A stretch of 64,000 nt of DNA from Zhenpiania hominis. Its GTDB lineage: Bacteria > Bacillota > Clostridia > Peptostreptococcales > Anaerovoracaceae. A program made the translations under genes and the position numbers. The DNA is taken from NCBI RefSeq assembly GCF_014333425.1, contig NZ_JACRYT010000001.1, positions 62,001-126,000 of the forward strand. The letters run 5' to 3'. Of the stretch, positions 34,254 through 43,624 are shown piece by piece. The first letter of the stretch is position 1. Each line of letters starts with the position of its first letter. A model generated the notes under the pieces. That model was given only the letters and a program-made list of their open reading frames with translations, did no database searches and was not told the DNA's origin.

Positions 34254-34901
34254 CTATTTTTGGTATCGATTGCGCAGAAGATCCAGCTTGAAGATATAAG
34301 CCCGCAGAGCAGATTCACAGGCAGGAGATAAATCTATAAAACGGCATCCATACCCGTACAGACCTTCTTCCGTCAGTGTCGGGTTATAAGTATTGGGAGC
34401 TTGTTGGCGCAAGATTTCCGCAGTAAGAGAAAAATTGTCCGCCCAAAAAGGGAAAATAAAAATTTGACCAGGTGCCCAGTATTGCTTACTGATACAGAAC
34501 AGTCCGCCAGCACTGAGATCGAGAATTCGGATATTTGTTGTTTTCTGTGTTGACTTCAGATCCTGAAAATGGGCCCGTACCGTAATATCCACAGAGACTT
34601 TTAGATCGTTGCGGCGTTCCAGCGTTTCGGTTTCTTTACTGATTTCACAGCGGACCGTGCAGATAACAGTGCCATCTTCTTTAAAAGATTCTTGGTAGTC
34701 GGAGAGGCGGCAGAAACAGGTAATAAGTCCACGTTGGCTATCCAAAAAGGTAACCAGCGCTTCTGTACGGAGTATATTTCCAATCGCGTTTTCCATTGTC
34801 AGCGTTGCAGTGTTATCGTTGAGATCCGAAACAACGGCTTCACAAAGCAGCACCTTATCTGTACTATAAATGTTAGCTTTTCTGCAATGGTGAAATTTCA
34901 T
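34254..34901 (-). CDS. PilZ-domain c-di-GMP receptor (YcgR/DgrA-like)
   Basis: Protein of 215 residues. An N-terminal YcgR-N-like beta domain (1-95) is followed by a PilZ domain with the c-di-GMP motifs RRNDLKV (about 97-103) and DLSAGG (about 128-133). In Bacillus and enterics such proteins brake the flagellar motor when c-di-GMP is high. AGGAGG precedes the start and a sigma-28-like site lies about 45-75 bp upstream. It fits the EAL proteins of this region as the receiving side of the same signal. Confidence 0.88.
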   Translation of the reverse strand: MKFHHCRKANIYSTDKVLLCEAVVSDLNDNTATLTMENAIGNILRTEALVTFLDSQRGLITCFCRLSDYQESFKEDGTVICTVRCEISKETETLERRNDLKVSVDITVRAHFQDLKSTQKTTNIRILDLSAGGLFCISKQYWAPGQIFIFPFWADNFSLTAEILRQQAPNTYNPTLTEEGLYGYGCRFIDLSPACESALRAYIFKLDLLRNRYQK

Positions 34902-34944
34902 AAAGTCCTCCTTACTGATGAATATACCTGAATTGTCGGTATAC

Positions 34945-34974
34945 TATATTTCGGCAATTCTGGAGAGAAATTAA
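34945..34974 (-). promoter_or_regulatory. Sigma-28-like promoter of the PilZ gene
   Basis: On the minus strand: TTAA (34974-34971), a 15-bp spacer, then GCCGAAATATA (34955-34945). It shares the CCGAAATATA box with the site before the chemoreceptor gene. Confidence 0.45.
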
Positions 34975-35058
34975 GAGCTCTTAGAAGAAAAAGGTTGACA
35001 GAAAAAACGGAGTATGATTTGATAAAAGAGGACATAATTACGAAGAGGGGAACAAAAG

Positions 35059-35853
35059 ATGAGTTATAACATAGCAAACGGTTATAATATAGCGTGGATG
35101 GCATCTGCGCTGTCTTCGATAAATCAAATAAATCGATTAGGGACAACCGCGCTAGGAAAAGCAGGAGTTTCTGGAGAATTCAGAAGTGTGATACAGGCGG
35201 CGCAACAGAAAGAGCAGGGTTCTTCCGTATCGGGAATATCTGCAGGGGATTCGATGGATCGCATTTTTGAAGAAGCGTCACAGAAGTATAATGTGGATGT
35301 GAACCTACTCAAGGCAATTGGGAAGGCAGAATCCGGCTTCAATGCGTCGGCCGTTTCTTCGGCAGGTGCGGTTGGAGTCATGCAATTGATGCCTGCTACT
35401 GCAAAATCGTTAGGAGTTTCAAATTCCTATGACGCAAGGCAGAATATTATGGGAGGCGCAAAGTATATTTCGCAGCTTCTTGACAAGTACAACGGAAATG
35501 TGGAACTAGCGCTTGCAGCTTACAACGCAGGGAGCGGCAATGTGGACAAGTATGGTGGAATTCCGCCTTTTGAAGAGACGCAAAACTATGTAAAGCGTGT
35601 AATGGAATACGCGGGGAATACAATTTCAACGGGAAAAAATGTAAGTGAAACGGTATTGCCTGCTGGGGCTGTACAGAATGGAGGAGCTGAGGCGATTCAG
35701 ACGAGGACAGGCGATGATTCTTATTTTTCCATTAATACCGAATTATTTCTATCGCTTCTCAATATTATGAGGGGAGAGATGGAATTAAAAATGGCATCCA
35801 TGCTAATGGATGATAGTACATCAGAGAAGGAAAACGGCAGTATTTGGATTTAA
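35059..35853 (+). CDS. Lytic transglycosylase (SLT domain)
   Basis: Protein of 264 residues. The SLT domain (about 68-190) has the catalytic Glu in KAIGKAESGFN, then GAVGVMQLMPATA and ALAAYNAGSGNVDKYGG. There is no clear signal peptide, so it might leave the cell through the flagellar export channel, like rod-associated muramidases (inference). It cleaves peptidoglycan, probably to let the flagellar rod pass. It stands alone, with a bidirectional terminator overlapping its stop. Confidence 0.85.
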   Translation: MSYNIANGYNIAWMASALSSINQINRLGTTALGKAGVSGEFRSVIQAAQQKEQGSSVSGISAGDSMDRIFEEASQKYNVDVNLLKAIGKAESGFNASAVSSAGAVGVMQLMPATAKSLGVSNSYDARQNIMGGAKYISQLLDKYNGNVELALAAYNAGSGNVDKYGGIPPFEETQNYVKRVMEYAGNTISTGKNVSETVLPAGAVQNGGAEAIQTRTGDDSYFSINTELFLSLLNIMRGEMELKMASMLMDDSTSEKENGSIWI

Positions 35854-35872
35854 ACCAGATACTGCCGTTTTT
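35831..35872. terminator. Bidirectional terminator between transglycosylase and chemoreceptor genes
   Basis: AAAACGGCAGTAT pairs with ATACTGCCGTTTT, with T-runs on both strands. The left arm lies within the last codons of the transglycosylase gene. Confidence 0.8.
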
Positions 35873-35890
35873 ATCAATCAACTGAACTAT

Positions 35891-37711
35891 TTAGTATTTT
35901 TCATCAGAAAGACCCATATCCAGCGAATAATCGGAAGAGGAAAGTTCTAAATCAGAGGCTGAACTTGCAGCATGTGCAGGTGCAGAGGTACCTGTGCTAT
36001 ATTCATCTCTTCCACGGAATTTGAATGCTGAAATCAGTTCTTTCAGCAGATGAGCCTGACCGGACAATTCTTCACTTGCGGCGGCGCTTTCCTGTGCTGT
36101 AGCGGAGTTGGTCTGCACTACACTGGAAATCTGATCCACGCCTTGTGTCACCTGCGTGATGGATTCCGCCTGTTCTTTGGAGGCGTCAGAAATTGAATTA
36201 ATCAGATTTACGACTTCTTCGCTGCTAGTAACAACATTTGCCATCGCCTGAGCCGTAACATCAGCGATGCCTGTTCCCTTTTTGACTGCGGCGATAGCAT
36301 TTTCAATTAAGGATGTTGTATTCTGTGCGGCATCTTGGCTTTTGCCCGCCAGATTGCGGACTTCATCTGCGACAACTGCGAATCCCTTTCCTGCAGAGCC
36401 TGCCCGAGCGGCTTCTACAGCGGCATTCAATGCGAGAATGTTAGTTTGGAAAGCAATATCTTCAATGGTCTTAATAATTTTACCAATTTCATTGGAGGCG
36501 TTTCCGATTTCGGCCATGGCTTCGGTCATTTCGTCCATATGGCGGTTGCTTTCAGTCAATTCACTTCCAACTTGGTTAGCCAACTCCTGTACATGCCCGG
36601 CATTCTGAGCGTTTTCTGTAACATGATGAGAGATATCGTTAATTGTGGCAGCCAACTCTTCTACTGAGCTTGCCTGTTCTGTTGCCCCCTGCGACAAAGC
36701 TTGCGCTCCGCTGGAAACCTGATCCGCTCCGGCGTCCACCTGTGAAGAAGCTTCATCAATCTGAAGAAGCAGATCATTCAGTCTGTAGCAAATAGCTCGA
36801 ATTGCGTCCAAAAGTGGTGCGAAGTCTGCAATATATAGCTCTTTGCATGTTGATTTGACTGTGAAGTCGCCTTCGCTCATCTGGCTCAGAAGTTGAATTT
36901 CATCATTAATAATTTTCTGAAGAGCGTCTACAATGATTTGAGTGCTTCTGACAATCTCTCCAATTTCATTTTGTGAATCATATTCCGGAACAGGCGTTCT
37001 CAAGTCTCCTTGGGACAGTTTTTTCAGACGCGCAGTGCAGGCGTCCAGAGGTTCCACAATCGTTTTCTTTTGTGAGATGGTAGAGATTACAACAATCACA
37101 CACGCAATCACCATCAATAGAATCGCAATGATCAGTCCGGCTCGAAATGTAGTCTCTGCGGAGCTCTGCAATGCTAAGGCTGAAGAGGCTTTTTCATCTA
37201 AAATACTGGTAAGACTCGCCTGCGCATCTTGGGAAAGAGACTCCGTGTCTTGCAGCGCTTTTACCAGAATAGAACTTTTTTGAGCGCTGTCCGTGTCCGC
37301 ATTTGAACCCTGATTTACATAAGAGGAGGCTGTATCCTTATACTCTTCAAACGCGCTCTGAAAGTCGGCATAGGCGTTTTGTTCTTTACGGGACTGAAGA
37401 GTCCCCTCGAATGATGCGGAATACTTGCTGACATCGTCGACTGCTTCATCAAAAGACGAGACCGCGTCACGGATTTCATCGGTATTTGTGGAAGCGATAG
37501 CGAAACTCATAGCGTTGTCTGCCTTTGATAAAGCTGCAGATGTCTTTCCAATGTCATCTTGGGAAGTACCTAGATTTTCTATGGCTGTGGAATAATCCGA
37601 ATGGAGCTGCTGGGAAATTACAATTCCCACCACTCCGGAAAGCATAGCTACGACTGCGATGATAATGCATGTAAATGTTAGCCTGGCTTTAATTGACATA
37701 TTCTTGATCAA
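35891..37711 (-). CDS. Methyl-accepting chemotaxis protein
   Basis: Protein of 606 residues. TM1 is at about 10-32, a periplasm-type outer sensor domain of four-helix-bundle character at about 33-185, and TM2 at about 188-212. A HAMP domain follows (about 213-265), then the long signalling coiled coil with the hairpin tip [21 protein letters not shown] Ser/Ala-rich tail of about 40 residues ends the protein; it lacks the NWETF-type CheR/CheB tether. Ligand unknown. Confidence 0.94.
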   Translation of the reverse strand: MIKNMSIKARLTFTCIIIAVVAMLSGVVGIVISQQLHSDYSTAIENLGTSQDDIGKTSAALSKADNAMSFAIASTNTDEIRDAVSSFDEAVDDVSKYSASFEGTLQSRKEQNAYADFQSAFEEYKDTASSYVNQGSNADTDSAQKSSILVKALQDTESLSQDAQASLTSILDEKASSALALQSSAETTFRAGLIIAILLMVIACVIVVISTISQKKTIVEPLDACTARLKKLSQGDLRTPVPEYDSQNEIGEIVRSTQIIVDALQKIINDEIQLLSQMSEGDFTVKSTCKELYIADFAPLLDAIRAICYRLNDLLLQIDEASSQVDAGADQVSSGAQALSQGATEQASSVEELAATINDISHHVTENAQNAGHVQELANQVGSELTESNRHMDEMTEAMAEIGNASNEIGKIIKTIEDIAFQTNILALNAAVEAARAGSAGKGFAVVADEVRNLAGKSQDAAQNTTSLIENAIAAVKKGTGIADVTAQAMANVVTSSEEVVNLINSISDASKEQAESITQVTQGVDQISSVVQTNSATAQESAAASEELSGQAHLLKELISAFKFRGRDEYSTGTSAPAHAASSASDLELSSSDYSLDMGLSDEKY

Positions 37712-37764
37712 TGTTCTACACCGTCCTTACTATTAAAGTTTTTCAAAAAATATTACTTTTGTAT

Positions 37765-37791
37765 ATTTCGGTCCGCGTGAAAATAAAATAA
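37765..37791 (-). promoter_or_regulatory. Sigma-28-like promoter of the chemoreceptor gene
   Basis: On the minus strand: TTAT (37791-37788), a 15-bp spacer, then ACCGAAAT (37772-37765) followed by ATA. It is like the PilZ site in both boxes and has identical spacing. It lies 54 bp before the start codon. Confidence 0.42.
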
Positions 37792-37928
37792 GGAATTTGT
37801 TAAAAAAAGTAGAAAAAATTTTAAGGAAACTGGAAAAGGCGGCTCTAATTATTATATCTTTTTTCTTTTATAAAAGATGATGATGGTTCAAATCCCGTAA
37901 TGTTGTAAAAATTGCGTAAAACAAGAAG

Positions 37929-37961
37929 TATGTAAAATGTATGTAAAATGTATGTAAAATG
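37929..37961 (+). repeat. Three tandem 11-bp repeats upstream of the fla/che promoter
   Basis: TATGTAAAATG occurs three times without a gap. The 11-bp period is close to one helical turn, so a bound protein would face the same side each time. The array ends 21 bp before the -35 box at 37983. An operator for an unknown regulator is the simplest reading. Confidence 0.6.
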
Positions 37962-37982
37962 TTAGAAATGACAATGAAAGTC

Positions 37983-38015
37983 TTGACAAAAATGAATGGG
38001 GGGGGGGGGTACAAT
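37983..38015 (+). promoter_or_regulatory. Fla/che operon promoter with a G12 tract in the spacer
   Basis: TTGACA (37983-37988) and TACAAT (38010-38015) are good sigma-A boxes, but 21 bp apart instead of about 17. Twelve consecutive G (37998-38009) fill the spacer next to the -10 box. Such tracts change length by slippage at replication. Loss of about four G would give the optimal spacing, so the present allele is probably weak or OFF. It lies 52 bp before flgB, first gene of the long operon. Confidence 0.72.
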
Positions 38016-38066
38016 TAGCAGGGAAAGAAATGTCGAATTCAGTAGAAAGAAAGGAGTGGGTAGTTT

Positions 38067-38453
38067 ATGAACCAGTTCTTTGGAAATGCGATATCCATGG
38101 CCGAGCGGTCATTGGATTTTTTGTGGGCAAAACAGCAGGTTGTCACAAATAACATCGCAAATGTAGATACACCCGGATATAAAACAAAATATGTAACGTT
38201 TGAGGAGACGTTTCGAAACCGCTTAAAAGCAGCAGCGGAAACCGGGGATAGAGAGCAGGTTCAGCAGGCTATCGAAACTTCTTCCTGGCAGGTTCACAAT
38301 ACACAGAATGAAACATCACGTCTTGATGGAAATAATGTGGATTCGGATGTAGAACTGATGGAACTGACACGAACCACATTACAGTACCAGTATTTGCTTC
38401 ATTCGGTGAACAGTGATATTACAAGACTCCGAACGGCAATCAAAGGCCAGTGA
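38067..38453 (+). CDS. flgB: Flagellar proximal rod protein FlgB
   Basis: Protein of 128 residues with the rod-family N-terminal motif NNIANVDTPGYKT (about 29-41) and a C-terminal helix (LMELTRTTLQYQYL). It forms the innermost rod of the basal body after export. AAAGGAG precedes the start. It is the first gene after the G-tract promoter. Normally flgC follows; here fliE follows after an 87-bp gap and flgC lies at 50962. Confidence 0.95.
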   Translation: MNQFFGNAISMAERSLDFLWAKQQVVTNNIANVDTPGYKTKYVTFEETFRNRLKAAAETGDREQVQQAIETSSWQVHNTQNETSRLDGNNVDSDVELMELTRTTLQYQYLLHSVNSDITRLRTAIKGQ

Positions 38454-38540
38454 GCATAAACTTTAGACAGATCTGGTTTCAGAGAGAATCCATGAATAAA
38501 GGAACTTAACATCTTTGAAAATATACAGGAGGAGATAGGG

Positions 38541-38855
38541 ATGGAAACAGGATTTATTACACCGATTCAGATACCGGAATCCCTTTTTCAGACAGATTCT
38601 ACCCAGACAGTTGGCAGTACCGATACGGAAAATCGAGGAATCTTTAAAGACATTTTTACCAATATGGTCAATAATGTAACAGAGACGGAAGAAACGCTGG
38701 AACAGCAAGAATATCTTCTGGCAACAGGACAGTTAGATGATGCCCATACTGTTACAATTGCCGCGTCTGAAGCGCAGATGGCAGTTGATCTGCTGGTTCA
38801 GATGAGAAACAAGGCATTGGACGCTTACAATGAATTAATGCGGATCAGCCTATAA
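38541..38855 (+). CDS. fliE: Flagellar hook-basal body protein FliE
   Basis: Protein of 104 residues. The C-terminal two thirds match FliE, with ATGQLDDAHTVTIAASEAQMAVDLLVQMRNK (positions about 63-93) containing its conserved DxHxVxIAxxEAxxxxxL pattern. It links the MS ring to the rod. AGGAGG precedes the ATG. Confidence 0.95.
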   Translation: METGFITPIQIPESLFQTDSTQTVGSTDTENRGIFKDIFTNMVNNVTETEETLEQQEYLLATGQLDDAHTVTIAASEAQMAVDLLVQMRNKALDAYNELMRISL

Positions 38856-38891
38856 AGCAGCCATGACAGGCGGAATGGGAAAACGGGTAAT

Positions 38892-40523
38892 ATGAATTTA
38901 GATAATATAAAAGCAAAGCTGAATGGGATTGGCGGCGGAAAATTCGGAGAGTTTTTGGGCAAACTCAGCAAAAAGACAAAGATACTGATTGCAGTAATTG
39001 CAGTGATTGTGATTGCTGGTGCAATTATTACCGCAGTTATTTTGAACCACAAAGAATATGTGGTTCTCTTTTCTGATGTTTCAGAAGAGGAAGCAACTCA
39101 GATTGTGGGACATCTGCAGGACTCGGGAGTCGATTATCAGTATGAAGGCGACGGCACCATCATGGTAGAGGAAAGTGTGGCGGATCAGACCAGAGCGGAT
39201 TTGGTATATGAGGGATATCCCAAAAGTGGATTTACCTATGATATTTTTACTCAAAACGCAGGAGGCATGACAACCGACACGGAAAAACAGACCTATAAAT
39301 TGTATGAACTGCAGGATCGTATTGGAGCTACAATTGGTCTCTTTGATGGCGTTAAAGATGCAAAGGTAACCATTGCTCTTGAAGAAGAACAGCGATATGC
39401 GCTGGAATCGGAGGAAGATAAAAAGAGTAAAGATGCCAGTGCATCGGTTGTAGTAACTATGGAAGACGGTGGTTCACCAACTGAGGAGCAGGCTGCGGCG
39501 ATTCAACGCCTGGTGGCAAAAAGTGTGCCGGATATGGCACTGGAAAATGTAGCAGTATTTGATGGAAATGGAATAGAAGTATCTGTAGAAGATGGAGAAG
39601 GAACCAAAACTTCCGGAGATACCGGAGAAGAAATCGCTCAGATTATTGAAAATCAGATTACAAAGAAAGTAGCCAATGTACTAGGCCCGATTTACGGTGC
39701 GGAGAATATTCGTGTTTCCGCGAAAGGAACCGTGAATATGGAGCGTGTACTGCGGGAGTCTACCACTTATGAAACACCGGAAAAAATCAATGAAAGAGAT
39801 AAAACTGGAATCATATCCAACGAAACAACATCCAGAGAGGAGAGCAACGGCGGAACTGGAACCGGTGGTGTAGCAGGATCGGAAACCAATGCTGATGTGT
39901 CCGAGTATACGACCATTACGAATGGAGGGGACGGAAGCTACACCAGTGAGACCGCCACCAGAGATTATCTGGTAAATCAGATCAAAGAACAGGGAGAATT
40001 GGATCCGGGTTCCTTGGAGGATCTGAGCGTGGCAGTTACGATTAATGGAACCACACTCGGAAGTCTGACAGAAGCGGAAGCTCGTTCGCTGATCGCCAAT
40101 GCGACTGGAATCGCTCAGGCGGATCAGGACGAAAAAATTACGATCGTAGCTGCTCCGTTCTATACGGAAGGACAAATCAACCGAGAACAGAACGCAGCCA
40201 GCTTTATAGAAGATAATCTTCTGTATATTGCTATTGCGGCAGCATTACTTCTGGCGATCGCAGTGGCGTTGCTCCTGATTGTCCGGAGAAGACGGAGAAA
40301 AGCGGAAGAAGATTTGCTGGATGAAGAAGATCTTGTACCAGTGATGCCGGAAGAGGAGCCAGTAGAAAATCCGGAACTTTTGAATCTAAAGGGTGAGAAA
40401 ACCAGGGAACTGCGAGAAACGGTGCGTGAATTCTCCGAACAGAATCCGGAAATCTCCGCACAGATGATACGTACATGGCTGAACGGAGGAGGTGATTCCG
40501 ATGGCGGCAAGAGCAACGCCTAA
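38892..40523 (+). CDS. fliF: Flagellar MS-ring protein FliF
   Basis: Protein of 543 residues. TM1 is at about 30-52, the ring-building domains at about 55-430 (YVVLFSDVSEEEATQIV; GYPKSGFTYDIF), and TM2 at about 440-462. A cytoplasmic C-terminal tail binds FliG (NPEISAQMIRTWL). It is the base of the flagellum. The ribosome site is weak; the end overlaps fliG by 23 bp, so the two are translationally coupled. Confidence 0.96.
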   Translation: MNLDNIKAKLNGIGGGKFGEFLGKLSKKTKILIAVIAVIVIAGAIITAVILNHKEYVVLFSDVSEEEATQIVGHLQDSGVDYQYEGDGTIMVEESVADQTRADLVYEGYPKSGFTYDIFTQNAGGMTTDTEKQTYKLYELQDRIGATIGLFDGVKDAKVTIALEEEQRYALESEEDKKSKDASASVVVTMEDGGSPTEEQAAAIQRLVAKSVPDMALENVAVFDGNGIEVSVEDGEGTKTSGDTGEEIAQIIENQITKKVANVLGPIYGAENIRVSAKGTVNMERVLRESTTYETPEKINERDKTGIISNETTSREESNGGTGTGGVAGSETNADVSEYTTITNGGDGSYTSETATRDYLVNQIKEQGELDPGSLEDLSVAVTINGTTLGSLTEAEARSLIANATGIAQADQDEKITIVAAPFYTEGQINREQNAASFIEDNLLYIAIAAALLLAIAVALLLIVRRRRRKAEEDLLDEEDLVPVMPEEEPVENPELLNLKGEKTRELRETVREFSEQNPEISAQMIRTWLNGGGDSDGGKSNA

Positions 40524-41523
40524 ACAAAGTCTCACTCCGGCACAGAAAGCCGCGACACTTGTCATTGCGCTAGGTGCGGAAAAGGCGTCCAAACTATACA
40601 AGTACTTGACCTCTGAAGATGTTGAGAAGCTGACTGTAGAAGTGGCAAAGCTGGGCCATGTGGAGGCTGAACAGACCGAAGAGGTGTTGGATGATTTTTA
40701 TAAAACCTGTCTTACACAGAAAGTCGTTACAGACGGTGGGATGGAATATGCCCGTACTGTGTTGGAAAAAGCTTATGGCGAGGCAACTGCTAATGAACTC
40801 TTAGGAAAAGTAACGAAGTATCTGAAAAATCGTTCCTTTGAATTTATCCAGAAAACGGACAGTAAGAACCTCTATGCTGTTTTACAGTATGAACGGCCTC
40901 AGACGATTGCTCTGGTTCTTTCCTATGCGGATTCGGATTTGTCAGCGGCCGTAATTCGAGAACTTCCGGAAGATAAACGAATTAAAGTTGTAGAGGCGGT
41001 TGCTCAGATGGAGAGTGCTTCTCCGGAAGCTATAAAACTAGTAGAAAGTCAGCTCCGCAAGAAGTTTGATAATATCCTTACAACGGATTACACGACCATC
41101 GGGGGTGTGGATTACATTGCGGATGTAATGAACCATATGGATAGAAGCAATGAAAAATTTATTTTCGACGAGATGGGAAAGATCAATCCGGAACTTGCGG
41201 AAACCATCCGCAAAAAAATGTTTGTATTCGAGGATATCCTTGGCATGGACGATCGCTCTATCCAACGTTTTATCCGCGAGTGCGATATGAAGGATATTGT
41301 ATATGCTCTCAAAAATGCAAGTCCCGAAATGTCATCGTTATTTTATCAGAATATGTCTACCCGTATGGCGGAAACGATCCAGTCCGATCTGGAAGTTACC
41401 GTCAATGTGCGCTTGCGTGATGTAGAAGAAGCGCAGCAACGGATCGTAAATTTGATTCGCAGGCTGGATGAAGCCGGTGAACTGATCATCAGCAAGGGCG
41501 GAAAGGATGATATCGTTGTATAG
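40501..41523 (+). CDS. fliG: Flagellar switch protein FliG
   Basis: Protein of 340 residues from ATG 40501, with AGGAGGTGAT just before it; an in-frame GTG at 40492 lies inside that site. The N, middle (EHPQTIA-like YERPQTIALVLSY, about 120-132) and C domains are present, with the charged torque helix region near 275-300 (DMKDIVYALKNAS). It carries torque from MotA to the rotor. Overlaps fliF and fliH. Confidence 0.96.
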   Translation: MAARATPKQSLTPAQKAATLVIALGAEKASKLYKYLTSEDVEKLTVEVAKLGHVEAEQTEEVLDDFYKTCLTQKVVTDGGMEYARTVLEKAYGEATANELLGKVTKYLKNRSFEFIQKTDSKNLYAVLQYERPQTIALVLSYADSDLSAAVIRELPEDKRIKVVEAVAQMESASPEAIKLVESQLRKKFDNILTTDYTTIGGVDYIADVMNHMDRSNEKFIFDEMGKINPELAETIRKKMFVFEDILGMDDRSIQRFIRECDMKDIVYALKNASPEMSSLFYQNMSTRMAETIQSDLEVTVNVRLRDVEEAQQRIVNLIRRLDEAGELIISKGGKDDIVV

Positions 41524-42274
41524 GATATTGAGGGCAGAAGATGCTCAGAAAAAGGCGCTTGCTTCTGATTGTATTCTGCCGGAACTGGAGATGGAAGCGC
41601 CGTTGCTGTCAGAAACAGAGCTTGAGCCAATACAGGAAAAGAGAGCACCACAGAGACTTCATGGTGAAATTCTGTTGGAGAACGCAGTGAAAAAGGCGGA
41701 AGCTCTGCTGGAACGGGCCAGGCTGGAAGCCGAGACCATCAAAAAAGACGCATTCGATCAAGGATATCAGGAAGGATTGAAAGCGGGTGAAAAGGATGGA
41801 AAAAAACAGGCGTATGAAGAACACCAGGAAATGTTGCGAACGGAAATACGCCAGCTGGAAGAAAAAATCGGCCAGTATGTAGAAGAAATGAGCCGCAAGA
41901 AGGAACAGGTGTTGGAAGAATATCTGGACGATTTGAAAAATATTTCACTGGTCATTGGCGAGAAGATTGTGCAGACAAGTCTGAAGTCTAGTAGTGAGGT
42001 TGTAAAAAGGATGATCCTTGCCGCAACGGAAAAACTGAAGAAGACTGCGTGGGCAAAGATTTATGTAGCCAAGACAAACGAAGAACTTGATGTTCAGGGA
42101 GATATGCAGCTCCTGAAAGAACTGGAAAAACTTTCTGATAATGTAAAGATTATCGTGATGGAAGATGTGGAACCCGGAGCCTGCATTATTGAACTTCCAC
42201 AGGAGATTATTGATATCAGTGCAGGTACGCAGCTTGAAAATATCCGTGAGATCTTGAATAATGCAAGACTGTAG
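41507..42274 (+). CDS. fliH: Flagellar export regulator FliH
   Basis: Protein of 255 residues. It has a variable N-terminus, a long charged coiled coil with Gly-spaced repeats (FDQGYQEGLKAGEKDGKK, about 84-101) and a conserved C-terminal domain. It regulates the export ATPase FliI and brings it to the export gate. It overlaps fliG by 17 bp. Confidence 0.92.
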   Translation: MISLYRILRAEDAQKKALASDCILPELEMEAPLLSETELEPIQEKRAPQRLHGEILLENAVKKAEALLERARLEAETIKKDAFDQGYQEGLKAGEKDGKKQAYEEHQEMLRTEIRQLEEKIGQYVEEMSRKKEQVLEEYLDDLKNISLVIGEKIVQTSLKSSSEVVKRMILAATEKLKKTAWAKIYVAKTNEELDVQGDMQLLKELEKLSDNVKIIVMEDVEPGACIIELPQEIIDISAGTQLENIREILNNARL

Positions 42275-42297
42275 AAAACATGCAAGGAGGGAATGTG

Positions 42298-43602
42298 ATG
42301 TTGAAATCCATACCAGGATTAATTTTACAGTCAGAAACGATAAACTATATCGGCAGAATTGATAATGTTGTAGGGATGTCCATGGAGGCCTCAGGGGGAG
42401 GGGCTAACATCGGGGATATTGTATTAATTTACAGTGAAGAACAAAAAAAACAGATTCAGGCGGAAGTTGTTGGATTTAAAGAAGACAAAGTACAGCTGAT
42501 GGCCTATGAAAATATGAAGGGCATAGGGACAAACAGCTTTGTACGTAATACAAAAAAGCAATTAAAAATACCGGTAGGCGAATTTTTGAGGGGACGTATC
42601 ATCGATGCCCTCGGACATCCGATGGATGACAAAGGAGAGTTTTCGTCCGCCCGGTATTATTACGTAGAAAATCCGAAAATCAATCCCATGCAGCGGCCTC
42701 CTATTCGTGAGCGGCTCTCCTTTGGCATTAAGGCGATCGATGGACTGAATACGATAGGAAAGGGTCAGAGAATTGGGATTTTTGCGGGAAGCGGTGTAGG
42801 GAAAAGCACACTCATGGGAATGATTGCCCGTAATGTAAAGACAGATATCAATGTGATTGCCCTCGTTGGAGAGCGCGGCAGAGAAGTGCGAGAATTCGTG
42901 GAGAAAGATCTGGGGCCAGAAGGTATGAAACGCTCAATTCTGGTTGTTGCCACTTCGGATCAGCCGGCTATGCTTCGTATGAAGTGTCCTCTGGTGGCCA
43001 CGACTATTGCGGAGTACTTTAAAGATCAGGGGAAGGATGTCTTGCTGATGATGGATTCTCTTACCCGGTTTGCTATGGCCCAGAGGGAAATTGGTCTGGC
43101 TACAGGTGAGCCTCCTGTAGCCAGAGGTTATACGCCATCTATTTACGCGGAATTTCCAAAGCTCTTGGAGCGGAGTGGGAATTTTGAGACAGGATCTATA
43201 ACAGGAGTATATACCGTGCTTGTAGAAGGCGACGACACCAATGAGCCCATTGCGGATACTGTAAGAGGTATTCTTGACGGACATATTGTTCTGAGTCGGA
43301 AACTTGCCAACGCCAACCATTTTCCGGCAATCGACATCAACGCTAGTATTTCCCGTCTGATGACAGATATTGTAACACCAGAGCGGAAGAAACTGGCTTC
43401 CAAACTACGGGATGTCCTCAGCCTCTATGAGCAGAATGAAGATCTGATTTCCATTGGCGCATATAAAGCGGGGACAAACCCAAAGCTGGATTACGCGATT
43501 TCTAAGAATGAAGGAATACAAAAGTTCCTAATGCAGGGAATCAATGAAAAATTTGATGAACAGGAAACCTGGAATGAAATGGAACGCGTTTTGAATTCGT
43601 AA
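42298..43602 (+). CDS. fliI: Flagellum-specific export ATPase FliI
   Basis: Protein of 434 residues. ATG 42298 is chosen because AAGGAGGG lies at 42284-42291; an in-frame ATG at 42280 precedes that site. Walker A GSGVGKST is at about 165-172, and LLMMDSLTRFAMAQREIGLA is the F1-like signature. It energises unfolding and export of flagellar subunits. Confidence 0.96.
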   Translation: MLKSIPGLILQSETINYIGRIDNVVGMSMEASGGGANIGDIVLIYSEEQKKQIQAEVVGFKEDKVQLMAYENMKGIGTNSFVRNTKKQLKIPVGEFLRGRIIDALGHPMDDKGEFSSARYYYVENPKINPMQRPPIRERLSFGIKAIDGLNTIGKGQRIGIFAGSGVGKSTLMGMIARNVKTDINVIALVGERGREVREFVEKDLGPEGMKRSILVVATSDQPAMLRMKCPLVATTIAEYFKDQGKDVLLMMDSLTRFAMAQREIGLATGEPPVARGYTPSIYAEFPKLLERSGNFETGSITGVYTVLVEGDDTNEPIADTVRGILDGHIVLSRKLANANHFPAIDINASISRLMTDIVTPERKKLASKLRDVLSLYEQNEDLISIGAYKAGTNPKLDYAISKNEGIQKFLMQGINEKFDEQETWNEMERVLNS

Positions 43603-43624
43603 AGAAACGGAGTGTTGTAAGAGT

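Noticed and set aside
34995..35024. Sigma-A promoter for the lytic transglycosylase gene
   Set aside because: TTGACA is perfect, but no acceptable -10 box lies at 16-19 bp; TATGAT is only 12 bp away. Left out as unsupported.
38454..38540. Possible flgC remnant in the flgB-fliE gap
   Set aside because: The 87 bp show no readable flgC sequence in any frame.
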